A stretch of DNA of 64,000 nt from JAUIET01 sp039111475 (lineage in GTDB: Bacteria > Pseudomonadota > Gammaproteobacteria > Pseudomonadales > JAUIET01): contig JBCCIP010000009.1 of the NCBI GenBank assembly GCA_039111475.1, positions 62,001 through 126,000 of the forward strand, in the 5' to 3' direction. Under the pieces are notes generated by a model, which saw nothing but the letters and a program-made list of their open reading frames with translations, was not told where the DNA came from and did no database searches. How positions within the stretch are numbered: position 1 is the first letter of the stretch; every line of letters starts with the position of its first letter. Both the position numbers and the translations under genes were made by a program. This document shows positions 34,654-43,796 of this stretch, piece by piece.

Positions 34654-35384
34654 GCGTTTTCGTCACACCATGCTTGGGCTTCTGCTAAATCTAATGTGCC
34701 TTCATATATAGCACGGCCTGTAATAGCTCCTAGAATACCCTTGTGCGCATGCTTCTGTAACTGCTGAACATCTTCCAGCGTTGTTACACCTCCGGAAGCG
34801 ATCACTGGAATTGAAATAGCCTCAGCCAGTGCGGCGGTGGATTCAAGGTTCAAACCCTGCATCATGCCGTCGCGCTCAATATCGGTATAAACAATAGCGG
34901 CCACACCGGCAGCCCCAAATTCGCGCGCCAGATCAATCACCGAGCGGTCGGATGCTTCGGCCCAGCCTTCAGTGGCTACCATACCGTTTGTTGCATCAAG
35001 CCCAATAATAATATGGCCTTTAAATTGCTCACATAGATCGCGTGTTAGATCTGGATCTTTTACCGCAATGGTGCCCAAAATAGCAAATTGCACACCAGCT
35101 GACAGATACATTTCAATCGTATCGGCGGAACGAATACCACCACCCATCTGAATTGGCATGTTTTTATGCTGTGCGGCTATGCCCTGAATAATGTCGCGGT
35201 TAACAGGCTCGCCTGCAAACGCGCCGTTCAAGTCCACCAGATGCAATCGCCGGCAACCGGCTTCAACCCATTGTCGCGCCATAGATAATGGGTCAGTAGA
35301 GAACACCGTAGAATCTTCCATACGACCCTGGCGAAGCCGCACGCATTCGCCGTCTTTTAAATCGATGGCCGGAATAATCAGCAT
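34650..35384 (-). CDS. hisA: Phosphoribosylformimino-AICAR ribotide isomerase HisA
   Basis: HisA performs the Amadori rearrangement before HisF/HisH. The 244-residue barrel has IIPAIDLKDGECVRLRQG with the catalytic Asp8, VGGGIR-like QMGGGIR, and YTDIERDGMMQG with the second catalytic aspartate. I start at 35384, after GGAGCGGCGA; the four-codon longer frame from 35396 is less likely. It overlaps hisH by seven bases. Confidence 0.97.
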   Translation of the reverse strand: MLIIPAIDLKDGECVRLRQGRMEDSTVFSTDPLSMARQWVEAGCRRLHLVDLNGAFAGEPVNRDIIQGIAAQHKNMPIQMGGGIRSADTIEMYLSAGVQFAILGTIAVKDPDLTRDLCEQFKGHIIIGLDATNGMVATEGWAEASDRSVIDLAREFGAAGVAAIVYTDIERDGMMQGLNLESTAALAEAISIPVIASGGVTTLEDVQQLQKHAHKGILGAITGRAIYEGTLDLAEAQAWCDENA

Positions 35385-36031
35385 TCGCCGCTCCATTGCA
35401 CAAAATTACTTAACAGCTGCAAACCACTGGTGTGGCTTTTCTCCGGGTGAAACTGCGTGGCAAACACATTGTCTTTCGCAAGCGCAGCCGCAAACGGCAC
35501 ACCGTACTCACTGGCACCGGCCAACAACGCCTCATTTTCAGGCATTACATAAAAGCTGTGCACAAAGTAAAACCGCGTGCCGTTTTCAATGCCTTCCCAC
35601 AAGGGGTGCGCTACTGTTTGCTCAACGGTATTCCAACCCATGTGTGGCACTTTCATGGCAGCGCCTTGCGCGTCTTCACCACCGGGAAACAAGGTCACAT
35701 CGCCTTCGAAAAGACCTAAGCAATCAACCCCGTTGTTTTCAGCGCTGTGGCTCAGCAAGGCCTGCATGCCCACACAAATTGCCAGCATGGGTTTGCGTTG
35801 GCTGACCTCTTTCACCACTTCATCGAAGCCAGCGGCCAGAATTTCCGCCATACAATCACGAATAGCGCCCACTCCCGGGAAAATCACCCGGTCGGCAGCA
35901 ACAATGTCTTCGGGCTTGCTGCTCACTATTACTTCTACATTGGGTGCTACTTTACGCACGGCATTGGCCACGGAGCGCAGATTACCCATGCCGTAATCCA
36001 TAACGGCCAGCGAAGAAGCGGTGGTGGACAT
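35378..36031 (-). CDS. hisH: Imidazole glycerol phosphate synthase glutaminase subunit HisH
   Basis: HisH frees ammonia from glutamine for HisF. The 217 residues form a class I amidotransferase with the catalytic cysteine in LAICVGMQAL, the histidine and glutamate in ATQFHPEKS, and the N-terminal MDYGMGNLRSV. It lies seven bases after hisB. Confidence 0.97.
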   Translation of the reverse strand: MSTTASSLAVMDYGMGNLRSVANAVRKVAPNVEVIVSSKPEDIVAADRVIFPGVGAIRDCMAEILAAGFDEVVKEVSQRKPMLAICVGMQALLSHSAENNGVDCLGLFEGDVTLFPGGEDAQGAAMKVPHMGWNTVEQTVAHPLWEGIENGTRFYFVHSFYVMPENEALLAGASEYGVPFAAALAKDNVFATQFHPEKSHTSGLQLLSNFVQWSGEC

Positions 36032-36038
36032 ATCGAGT

Positions 36039-36632
36039 TTACAAAACGCCTTTGGTAGAAGGTGTTTGTCCGCCCAGACGTTGGTCAGCGCTTAGCGCCA
36101 TGCGCAAGGCTCGACCGAAGGCCTTAAAAATGGTTTCTGCCTGATGATGGCTATTCACACCGCGCAAATTGTCAATGTGCAGCGTAACGTTGGCGTGGTT
36201 CACAAAGCCCTGAAAAAACTCGCGAAACAAATCCACATCAAACTCGCCAATTTGCGCGCGGGTGTAGTCCACGTGGTATTCAAGGCCGGGGCGGCCAGAG
36301 AAATCGATAACCACCCGTGACAAGGCCTCATCCAATGGCACGTAGGCGTGCCCGTAACGGGTAAGCCCTTTCTTGTCGCCAACGGCCTTGGCCACGGCCT
36401 GACCAATAGTGATGCCAATGTCTTCCACGGTGTGGTGGTCGTCTATGTGATTGTCGCCTTTGGCGTTTACATTCAGGTCAATCATGCCGTGGCGGGCGAT
36501 TTGATCCATCATGTGCTCAAGAAAAGGCACACCGGTGGCAAATTCGCCTTTTCCGGTGCCGTCCAAGTTCAGTTCAACACTGATCTGGGTTTCCAGCGTG
36601 TCGCGGGTAACGGAGGATGTGCGCGCGGCCAT
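36039..36632 (-). CDS. hisB: Imidazoleglycerol-phosphate dehydratase
   Basis: The 197 residues cover only the dehydratase, with metal-binding DNHIDDHHTVEDIGI and HHQAETIFKAFGRAL. It lacks the N-terminal phosphatase of the enteric fusion, so histidinol phosphatase must be encoded elsewhere. It is the first gene of the leftward his run; the 140 bases to asmA must hold both divergent promoters, but I see no clear element. Confidence 0.97.
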   Translation of the reverse strand: MAARTSSVTRDTLETQISVELNLDGTGKGEFATGVPFLEHMMDQIARHGMIDLNVNAKGDNHIDDHHTVEDIGITIGQAVAKAVGDKKGLTRYGHAYVPLDEALSRVVIDFSGRPGLEYHVDYTRAQIGEFDVDLFREFFQGFVNHANVTLHIDNLRGVNSHHQAETIFKAFGRALRMALSADQRLGGQTPSTKGVL

Positions 36633-36772
36633 GAGGGTTCCGAATCAAGCAAAAGAGCGCGGATTATAGAGAAATTCGACCGTCACATCATTTAACTTTT
36701 GCGGTCGCGACGAAACAGCGGCAATTATGCTATTTTTAGTGCCCAATAGTGAGTTACTACCGAGTTTAAGCA

Positions 36773-38941
36773 ATGAAATCCCTAATTAAATGGTTGCTAA
36801 TAGGCGTTCTGCTTATTGTGCTGGTACCCGTATTGATTGGGCTGGTGGCCAGCATTGTCATTGACCCCAATGAATTTAAACCCCAACTTATTGAAGTGGT
36901 AGAAAAAAACACCCGCGGTTCGCTCACTATTGACGGTGAACTGAACTGGTCAGTGTTTCCCAACATAGGCGTAGAGTTGAACCAGGTGACTTACGCGCTT
37001 CCTGAAGACAAAGATAAGCCGTTTGCCTCGCTGGACGGGGTGCAACTGGGTGTGAAACTGCTGCCCTTACTGCGCATGGCTGTAGAAGCAGATGGCCTGA
37101 CCGTGAGCGGCCTCAATCTGAACATGTATACCAATACCAAAGGTGTGAGTAACTGGGAACAGATATTCCCCGAGGCGAAAGCCAGCGATCAGGCGGCCGT
37201 TGAAGACAGCAACTCCGGCGTAACTGCAGGTCCGCTCGCCGTTGATATTGCCCGCATAGCCATCAAAGACTCCGCCGTTACCCTACGCAACGACCAGGAA
37301 GACACCAATTACCTACTGGAAGACTTCAACTTTGAAAGCACCGACATCAGTGCCGACGGCGACGAATTCCCGCTAGACATCAGCTTCAATGTAACTCTAA
37401 GCGACCCGGCGCTCACCAGCGCGTCTACCATTAAAACTCGCTTAAGCGCCGACGTGGCCAAGCAGCTGTTTACTTTCAAAGAGCTGAACGCCGACTTCCT
37501 GCTGGCGGGGGCTCCTTTTAACAACAGAAAAGTAAGCCTGAACGTAAGCAGCTCAGGACAGTACAACGGCGAAAACAGCAGCGCCAAACTCGAGGAATTA
37601 AAGCTGGCGCTGGCCGGCGTGTTGAATGCAGACATGCAGGTAGACGCCAGCGGTTTGAGCGGCAAACCCGCCTTTGCTGGCAAAGTGTCTGTGGCCGAAT
37701 TTGATTTGAACAAACTGATGACCGCTCTCGGCATGGAAGCCACCGAGTACGCCAGCGACAGCGCCATGAGCAGTATCAGCTTCAATGGCACGCTCAATGG
37801 TCCGGCCAACAGCTTTCTGCTAAACCCGGTAAACGTCACATTAGACAGCACCAAAATGACTGGCCGCATGGGCATTAAAAACCTCGACACCAGCGAATAT
37901 GTCTTTGTACTGCGCGGCGACAAAATCAATATAGATGACTACTCCGCCCCGGCAGAGGCAGACGCCAGCGTGCCTGACGACCAGCCCAACGCCGCCTTGC
38001 TGCCATTAGCCGCACTGCGCGACTTACTGTTCAGCGCTGAATTCGGCTTTAAGGAGATGGTTGCAGGCGGGATGAACATCACTGACCTGGACATGAGCGC
38101 CAATGGCAACAAAGGTCTGATCAAACTGAAAAAGCTCAGTGCCAATCTGTACGAAGGCAATATGAACATGAGCGCGACAGTGGATGCGCGCAAAGACACG
38201 CCCACCACCAGCATCAGCGCTAAGCTTGCCAATGTGCAGCTGAAACCACTGATGACAGATTTTGCTGAGATGGACACTATTTCCGGTGTGGCGCGGTTTG
38301 ACGCCAAGCTAACAACCAGAGGCAACAGCACTGCCGCGTTCCAAAGCAATCTGAACGGCCCGGTAACCTTCGGCATAGACAACGCCATTCTGACCAACTT
38401 AAACGCCGACAAGCTGGCCTGCCAGGCCATTGCACAGGTTCGGCAAAAGCCCTTACCCGCTGATAAGGAATGGCCGGCCACCACTACTTTCCAGAAACTG
38501 GGCGGCGCGTTTAATTTCGTTAACGGTGTAGGCCGCAACGACGACCTGGTGGCCTCTCTGGACAACATGCGCGTTACCGGAAACGGTGTGGTTGACTTGA
38601 ATGCAGAGAATGTTGATTACCAAGTAGCCTTGAATATTAGCGGCGACCTTGCGGAGCCCAATGAGGACGGCGAGAAGTCAGCCTGCGCTATCAATGAGAA
38701 ATACCGCGGCGTTGGCTGGCCAATGCGTTGCAAAGGCTCACTGGATGCAGACCCAGGTGATATGTGCGGAATAGATACCAAGGGGCTTACCAAGGTAGCC
38801 AGTCAGTTGTTAAAAGCCGAAGCGAAATCCAAGTTGGCTGAGAAACTGTTCGGCAAGAAAAAAGAAGGCGAAGAGGGCGAAGCCGAAGAAGAAAGCGCTG
38901 AAGACCAGCTGAAGAAAAAACTGTTTGAGAAGCTGTTCTGA
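36773..38941 (+). CDS. AsmA family protein
   Basis: A 722-residue envelope protein with an N-terminal membrane helix (about 5-28), the AsmA N-terminal motif (LIEVVEKNTRGSLTIDGEL), long beta-repeat body and a C-terminal AsmA_2 domain with paired cysteines (NADKLACQAIAQ). The last 40 residues are lysine- and glutamate-rich. AsmA-like proteins bridge the periplasm and act in lipid transport to the outer membrane. Its stop codon overlaps the proposed mutY start. Confidence 0.92.
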   Translation: MKSLIKWLLIGVLLIVLVPVLIGLVASIVIDPNEFKPQLIEVVEKNTRGSLTIDGELNWSVFPNIGVELNQVTYALPEDKDKPFASLDGVQLGVKLLPLLRMAVEADGLTVSGLNLNMYTNTKGVSNWEQIFPEAKASDQAAVEDSNSGVTAGPLAVDIARIAIKDSAVTLRNDQEDTNYLLEDFNFESTDISADGDEFPLDISFNVTLSDPALTSASTIKTRLSADVAKQLFTFKELNADFLLAGAPFNNRKVSLNVSSSGQYNGENSSAKLEELKLALAGVLNADMQVDASGLSGKPAFAGKVSVAEFDLNKLMTALGMEATEYASDSAMSSISFNGTLNGPANSFLLNPVNVTLDSTKMTGRMGIKNLDTSEYVFVLRGDKINIDDYSAPAEADASVPDDQPNAALLPLAALRDLLFSAEFGFKEMVAGGMNITDLDMSANGNKGLIKLKKLSANLYEGNMNMSATVDARKDTPTTSISAKLANVQLKPLMTDFAEMDTISGVARFDAKLTTRGNSTAAFQSNLNGPVTFGIDNAILTNLNADKLACQAIAQVRQKPLPADKEWPATTTFQKLGGAFNFVNGVGRNDDLVASLDNMRVTGNGVVDLNAENVDYQVALNISGDLAEPNEDGEKSACAINEKYRGVGWPMRCKGSLDADPGDMCGIDTKGLTKVASQLLKAEAKSKLAEKLFGKKKEGEEGEAEEESAEDQLKKKLFEKLF

Positions 38942-40056
38942 GCAACACAAGCCCATCCCACCCTGGACAACAAACCAGGGCAGAAAAATCCGGCGAGGCC
39001 ATTCTTCGCTGGTTTGATCAGCACGGCCGCAAAGACCTGCCCTGGCAACACAACACCACCGCCTACCGCGTGTGGGTCAGTGAAATCATGCTGCAGCAAA
39101 CCCAGGTGGCCACGGTAATACCTTATTACCAACGCTTTATGGCCAGCTTCCCAACTGTGCAGGATTTGGCCAATGCCCATGAAGATGAAGTACTGCACCA
39201 CTGGACTGGCCTGGGCTATTACGCCCGCGCGCGCAATCTGCATAAGACCGCAAAGGCAGTGAGCAGCGATTTTGCCTGTGAATTTCCGAACTCAGTGGAA
39301 GCGCTTGAACAGCTGCCCGGCATAGGCCGCAGCACTGCCGGCGCCATTCACGCCATCTCAAAAAACCAGCGCGCCGTGATATTGGACGGCAATGTAAAGC
39401 GCGTGCTTAGCCGCATGCATTGCGTGCAAGGTTGGTACGGCCACACTCAGGTTGCCAACACCTTATGGCAACTGGCTGATGCCATGACTCCACCGAATAA
39501 CACCCAACGCGCCGCCGATTACACCCAGGCGATCATGGATTTGGGCGCCACCCTGTGCACCCGCTCAAAACCCGACTGCCCACAATGCCCGGTGCAAAGC
39601 AACTGCCAGGCGTTCGCCAACGGCGAAGTAAGCGCTTACCCACACAGCAAGCCAAAGAAAGAAAAGCCGGTAAAGCGCACGCAAATGATTTTGCTTAAAA
39701 ACCAGTATCAGGAGTTCTGGCTGGAGAAACGACCGGCCAGTGGCATATGGGGCGGACTGTGGAGCCTGCCGGAAATAGCCACTGATGCCAACCCTGTTGA
39801 ATGGTGCGCCGAAATGCTGGGCAAACAAGCCGAACTGGAACACACCCTGCCCGACTACCGCCACACCTTCAGCCACTACCATCTGGATATTCAACCTGTG
39901 TTGTTGCGAACTGATCACCCAGCCAACACACTAATGGAAGCCGACCATCAGCTCTGGTATAACATGGCTACGCCGGCGAGCGTTGGTTTGGCCGCACCGG
40001 TAAAGAAGCTGCTGGCGATGTGCAGTGACCAGCCATTTGAACTAACACAGGAATAA
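38938..40056 (+). CDS. mutY: Adenine DNA glycosylase MutY with a non-standard start
   Basis: MutY removes adenine opposite 8-oxoguanine. Family marks are SEIMLQQTQVATV, GLGYYARARNLHK, LPGIGRSTAGAI with the catalytic Asp in VILDGNVKRV, the 4Fe-4S cysteines (CTRSKPDCPQCPVQSNC) and a C-terminal Nudix-like domain (FSHYHLD). The conserved N-terminus (ILRWFDQHGRKDLPW) lies upstream of the first GTG (39070). Between the stop at 38926 and that motif there is no ATG, GTG or TTG; I place the start at CTG 38938, which overlaps the asmA stop (CTGA) and has GAGAAG five bases before it. yggX follows by two bases. Confidence 0.88.
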   Translation: MSNTSPSHPGQQTRAEKSGEAILRWFDQHGRKDLPWQHNTTAYRVWVSEIMLQQTQVATVIPYYQRFMASFPTVQDLANAHEDEVLHHWTGLGYYARARNLHKTAKAVSSDFACEFPNSVEALEQLPGIGRSTAGAIHAISKNQRAVILDGNVKRVLSRMHCVQGWYGHTQVANTLWQLADAMTPPNNTQRAADYTQAIMDLGATLCTRSKPDCPQCPVQSNCQAFANGEVSAYPHSKPKKEKPVKRTQMILLKNQYQEFWLEKRPASGIWGGLWSLPEIATDANPVEWCAEMLGKQAELEHTLPDYRHTFSHYHLDIQPVLLRTDHPANTLMEADHQLWYNMATPASVGLAAPVKKLLAMCSDQPFELTQE

Positions 40057-40058
40057 GC

Positions 40059-40343
40059 ATGAGCCGCACCGTGTTTTGCAAGAAGTACCGGCAAGAATTG
40101 CCCGGCCTTGAAAAGCCACCCTTCCCCGGCCCAAAAGGCCAGGACCTATTTGACAATATTTCAGCCAAAGCCTGGGACGACTGGCAAGCACATCAAACCA
40201 TGCTGATTAACGAGCGAAGGCTTAATATGATGGAGCCAGGCTCAAGAGCATTCCTTGCCGAAGAACGCGACAAGTTTATGGCGAATGAAGAAGTGGCCCA
40301 GGCCGAAGGCTACGTGCCACCGAGTAAAGAAGAAGAGGAATAA
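40059..40343 (+). CDS. yggX: Probable Fe(2+)-trafficking protein YggX
   Basis: A 94-residue protein with the family signature MSRTVFCKKY, GLEKPPFPGPKGQ, AWDDWQAHQTMLINE and a C-terminal PPS tail extended by acidic residues. YggX protects iron-sulfur enzymes against oxidants. The mutY-yggX pairing is the same as in E. coli and makes sense because MutY has a 4Fe-4S cluster. Confidence 0.96.
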   Translation: MSRTVFCKKYRQELPGLEKPPFPGPKGQDLFDNISAKAWDDWQAHQTMLINERRLNMMEPGSRAFLAEERDKFMANEEVAQAEGYVPPSKEEEE

Positions 40344-40349
40344 ACCAGC

Positions 40350-41507
40350 ATGGCCGACGCGCCAGCAAACGAAGAAGCAGCCCCCGTAGAGCCGGTCATC
40401 TCTCTGGCCGAACAACTGCCGCCAGTTAACGACTGGCTACCCCAGGCCCTGCAACCTATTTGGAACCAGGTAAGCAACCACCCATTGCTGGGCGCGCTGA
40501 CCATTGCATTCGTATTCTGGGTATTTGCATTAATACTGCGTGGCACGCTGTTTCACATTTTGCACCGCCTGGTAGACCTCACCGACTCAGACACCGATGA
40601 CGCAATACTTGGCTACCTGAGAAAGCCGGTTTTCACTACCGTAAACACCTTCGGCCTAATATTGGCCGTGCAAGTAGCGCAACTACCCGGCGCGCTAACC
40701 CTAAACAAAATCCTACTCTCAATAATTGCGTTTAGCTGGATACGCGGCTTACTGAACATCAGCTCCACAGCGCTTGATGCATTGTCAAAAGGCGACCGTT
40801 TCCAGATAGTGGAAACGCGCACCGTACCCATGTTCGACATTACCAGCAAAGTGCTGATCATCCTGATTGGCAGCTATGTATTGCTGATGATTTGGGGCAT
40901 TAACCCGGTTGGTTGGTTGGCCTCAGCCGGCGTGGTGGGAATAGCCGTTGGCTTTGCCGCCAAAGACACCCTGGGCAACCTGTTTTCAGGCTTTTTCATA
41001 GTAGCCGACGCCCCCTACAAAATTGGTGACTACATCAACCTGGACAGCGGCGAGCGCGGCATGGTCAACGCCATAGGCCTGAGAAGCACCCGCCTACTCA
41101 CCCGCGACGATGTAGAAGTAACCATCCCCAACGGCGTAATTGCCGCAGCCAAAATAGTCAACGAAAGCGGCGGCCACAGCCCGAAAATGCGCATACGCAT
41201 CAATGTGGGTGCGGCCTATGGCTCAGACGTAGATCAGGTAGCCGCTCTGCTAAAAGAGATTGGCATAACCCACGAAAACACCTGCAGCTTCCCCGAACCG
41301 CGCGTGCGCCTACGCGCTTTCGGCGCCTCCAGCCTGGACTTCCAGCTAATGTGCTGGATAGAACTGCCCCAAGACCGCGGCCGCATCACCCATGAGCTGC
41401 TGATGGAGATATATAAGGTATTTGCCCGCGAAGGGGTGGAAATACCCTACTCAAAGCACGATATTTACATTAAAGAGCTACCAGAGAAACAAAGCACAGA
41501 AACGTGA
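40350..41507 (+). CDS. MscS-type mechanosensitive channel
   Basis: The 385 residues contain four to five membrane helices, the pore helix region (GVVGIAVGFAAKDTLGNLFSGFFI) and the cytosolic MscS beta and alpha-beta domains (GDYINLDSGERGMVNAIGLRSTRL; TIPNGVIA). It should release solutes on osmotic downshock. It starts six bases after yggX. Confidence 0.93.
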   Translation: MADAPANEEAAPVEPVISLAEQLPPVNDWLPQALQPIWNQVSNHPLLGALTIAFVFWVFALILRGTLFHILHRLVDLTDSDTDDAILGYLRKPVFTTVNTFGLILAVQVAQLPGALTLNKILLSIIAFSWIRGLLNISSTALDALSKGDRFQIVETRTVPMFDITSKVLIILIGSYVLLMIWGINPVGWLASAGVVGIAVGFAAKDTLGNLFSGFFIVADAPYKIGDYINLDSGERGMVNAIGLRSTRLLTRDDVEVTIPNGVIAAAKIVNESGGHSPKMRIRINVGAAYGSDVDQVAALLKEIGITHENTCSFPEPRVRLRAFGASSLDFQLMCWIELPQDRGRITHELLMEIYKVFAREGVEIPYSKHDIYIKELPEKQSTET

Positions 41508-41531
41508 CACAGCCCACACTTTCAATGAAAG

Positions 41532-41587
41532 CGGTCATTTTTTGACCGTATAGCGCTACCCTCAAATTATAAGATCATTTTTTGACC
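41532..41587. repeat. Palindrome with a 13-base direct repeat
   Basis: CGGTCA-TTTTT-TGACCG forms a palindrome at 41532-41548, 25 bases after the channel gene. The 13-base string TCATTTTTTGACC recurs at 41575-41587, 40 bases on (four turns of the helix). This looks like a two-site operator for the small lipoprotein gene that follows, or a weak terminator; neither is proven. Confidence 0.4.
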
Positions 41588-41608
41588 AATGATTCGGGGG
41601 CCGCGACC

Positions 41609-41854
41609 ATGTCACGCACTAGTATTCAAAAGACCATTTTCAGGACAGCAACTGCACTATTAGTTGCCACCACCTTAAGCGCCTGCAGCTCAAATCCAAC
41701 CGAGCGCACCGCCTACGACCGCCAGCACAGACCCAACTGTGAACTGCCAGGTGAAAGCAGCACAAGCCTGTTTGTCCCACGCCAGCGTGTGGTAGCCAGC
41801 TCGGCCGAATGCCAGGATTGGGGTGGCGATATGTTGATTGTGGCAGCGGACTAA
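41609..41854 (+). CDS. Small lipoprotein, unknown function
   Basis: An 81-residue protein with a lipoprotein signal (lipobox LSAC) and a short mature part with two further cysteines (PNCELPG, ECQDWG). No family recognised. Start 41609 is chosen because a basic N-terminus follows it (SRTSIQK); a TTG at 41582 is the alternative. A hairpin CAAGCC/GGCTTG at 41868-41884 follows, without a T tract. Confidence 0.55.
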   Translation: MSRTSIQKTIFRTATALLVATTLSACSSNPTERTAYDRQHRPNCELPGESSTSLFVPRQRVVASSAECQDWGGDMLIVAAD

Positions 41855-41881
41855 GTACCACTCGCCACAAGCCCTAGCGGC

Positions 41882-41910
41882 TTGACTCCCCCCCACCTAA
41901 ACGGTTTAAT
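41882..41910 (+). promoter_or_regulatory. Sigma-70 promoter of tRNA-Phe
   Basis: TTGACT, a 17-base spacer and TTTAAT, followed by the GC-rich ACGCGCTC common after stable-RNA promoters. The tRNA begins about 50 bases downstream. Confidence 0.6.
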
Positions 41911-41966
41911 ACGCGCTCTTTTTTTAGGGGCCAAAGCACAACTCTGTGCGCACCCAATCAAGCAAC

Positions 41967-42042
41967 GCCCAGGTAGCTCAGTCGGTAGAGCAGTGGATTG
42001 AAAATCCTCGTGTCGGTGGTTCGATTCCGCCCCTGGGCACCA
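41967..42042 (+). tRNA. tRNA-Phe (GAA)
   Basis: A 76-base cloverleaf: acceptor arms GCCCAGG and CCTGGGC, D arm AGCTCAGTCGGTAGAGC, anticodon arm GGATT-GAA-AATCC, T arm with GGTTCGATTCC, and an encoded ACCA end. The sequence closely resembles E. coli tRNA-Phe. Confidence 0.98.
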
Positions 42043-42048
42043 TTTAAA

Positions 42049-42183
42049 TCAAAGGTGCAACCCAAACCCATTAAGTGCGAGTGGTAAAACGCGTTCATCG
42101 CCTTCTTCACGCGCGGCGTCGAGATATGCTGCAATATCTTCCGGCGAATTAAGGCAATCCACAACCTTAACAAAGCATGTACG
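42049..42183 (-). pseudogene. Remnant of an addiction-module antidote gene
   Basis: The minus strand has an open stretch of 44 codons without a start, closed by stops. Its core (VVDCLNSPEDIAAYLDAA, REEGDERVLPLALN) resembles the N-terminus of the HigA-like antidote family (COG3636), whose members read roughly like AEYLDSPEDIAAYLEAALEEGD. The helix-turn-helix half is missing. It directly abuts the 3' end of tRNA-Phe, a common integration site, so it may be the trace of a lost element. From 42184 to 42360 I see nothing. Confidence 0.4.
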
Positions 42184-42360
42184 TCAGGTCACACACCGCA
42201 CACCGCATTCCGAAGAAACGTTTTCCTTGCAAGAGTCAAAAGTGTAATCAAAACAATCGAGACGTGAGCGATGTCTTGGAAATTGTTGTCTATGAGTTGT
42301 GAAGAACAAACTCTGGGAGTAGGCTGCTGAGGTAACAGCCAGCGATATCGGAGAACCATT

Positions 42361-43740
42361 GTGAACGACGGCAATAAATTCGATTTTGAAACAATCATAG
42401 ACGTATTCAAGCGGGTGATCACTGAACCGCGCGCATTCTATTCGGCGATGCCCACCGGCGGCGGGTATGCTAACCCGTCTATCTTCGTGCTGGTCATGGG
42501 CGTGCTTTCGGGCATTGTTATGATGGTGCTGGGTTTCATTGGCATGGGCCCTAAAGCAGGCATGGCCACCGGTTTTATCGCGCTTTTCATAATGCCGATA
42601 GCTGCGATCATCGGTAGCTTTATTGGCGGCTTATTGCTGTTTGTTATCTGGAAGCTGATGGGTTCGGCAGAGAATTTTGAAACAGCCTATCGTAGCGTGG
42701 CTTTCTCGATGGCGATAATGCCGGTTGTGGCGGTCGCTAATCTGCTGCCCTACCTGGGCCAGATTATTCAGATTGTGTGGGGTTTCTGGCTGCTGATTAT
42801 TGCCAGCGAACTGGTGCACAAGATTGATGCGAAGAAGGCAATGATCGTGTTCGGTATTATCGGTGCGATTATGCTGTGGATGAATTTATCGGCCGAGTAC
42901 GCTGCGCGCAAATTCAGTAGTGCTGCCGAGGAGATTCGCGAAAACGTTGAGCGGTACAGTGAGAAAGCTGAGGACATGTCGGGCGAAGAGATGAGTCAGG
43001 CGGCCACTGATTTTTTTACAGGTCTGTCGGAAGCTTCAACCGGTCAAGAACTATCTGAGGAACAAAAAGCCGCCGTTAAGCAAACTACCGATGCGTTTAG
43101 CCAGTTTGGTTCGGCTTTGCAGGAAATGGCTGAACAACAGGAAAATGGTGAAGCCCCTAATGCTGAACAATTGGGCGCTATTTTCGGCAAGCTGGCGGCT
43201 GGCATTGACCAGGGCAAGCGAAATGCTGCGCCGCGGGTGGATCAGATTCTTGCCAATCCGGCGTTAAACAATCCACAAAGTATTCCTCTCTTGGCCACAC
43301 TGGAAAAGCAAGTCGACTCTGACCAGCTGTACTTTGCCGTTAATGATACCGGGCAATTCGCAACACCTTCTGGCCCTATAGAACGACGTGGCAACGATGA
43401 CTTTAGAATTTACCTGGTGCCTATGGGAATGAGTTGGGTGTCAGCATTTACCAGTCTGGCGCCAACCGATCACGCGGCAGTGACTATGGAGTCCTCAACA
43501 ATGGCGGATGCGGCGGCTGTAGGCAGCCAAAGTAATGAGAACGAAACTCCGTACGGCTTGAGCAAAGAGAAACAGCAAATTCGGGTGCGCAACGCCTTTT
43601 TTGCCGTGTACGACAACGCCGGCACTGAGCGCCATAACGAGGAATGCGCCGATACCTCGGTACTCGAGATTCCGGCTCATAGCCAGACGTTGGAACAAAC
43701 CAATGAAATTATCGTTACGGTGATTTGTACCCCTGTGTAA
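42361..43740 (+). CDS. YIP1-family membrane protein with long soluble tail
   Basis: The 459 residues start with a Yip1-type membrane domain: an amphipathic N-terminus (DVFKRVITEPRAFYSAMP) and about five helices between residues 38 and 180. A helical, glutamate-rich stretch (about 190-300) and a beta-rich C-terminal domain with two cysteines follow. Start is GTG at 42361 with GGAG nine bases upstream. Function unknown; no neighbour suggests one. The two following genes are also unknown and run the same way. Confidence 0.75.
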   Translation: MNDGNKFDFETIIDVFKRVITEPRAFYSAMPTGGGYANPSIFVLVMGVLSGIVMMVLGFIGMGPKAGMATGFIALFIMPIAAIIGSFIGGLLLFVIWKLMGSAENFETAYRSVAFSMAIMPVVAVANLLPYLGQIIQIVWGFWLLIIASELVHKIDAKKAMIVFGIIGAIMLWMNLSAEYAARKFSSAAEEIRENVERYSEKAEDMSGEEMSQAATDFFTGLSEASTGQELSEEQKAAVKQTTDAFSQFGSALQEMAEQQENGEAPNAEQLGAIFGKLAAGIDQGKRNAAPRVDQILANPALNNPQSIPLLATLEKQVDSDQLYFAVNDTGQFATPSGPIERRGNDDFRIYLVPMGMSWVSAFTSLAPTDHAAVTMESSTMADAAAVGSQSNENETPYGLSKEKQQIRVRNAFFAVYDNAGTERHNEECADTSVLEIPAHSQTLEQTNEIIVTVICTPV

Positions 43741-43796
43741 GGCGGAGGCTACTTGCGCGGTATATTGAATAGCAAACGATAAATGACATACAAATA

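Noticed and set aside
37309..38568. Two leftward frames of about 210 codons inside asmA
   Set aside because: Serine- and leucine-rich antisense frames typical of shadows; asmA has clear family motifs on the other strand.
41958..42173. Leftward open frame over tRNA-Phe
   Set aside because: It is an antisense reading of the tRNA and of the antidote remnant in another frame, with no coding signature of its own.
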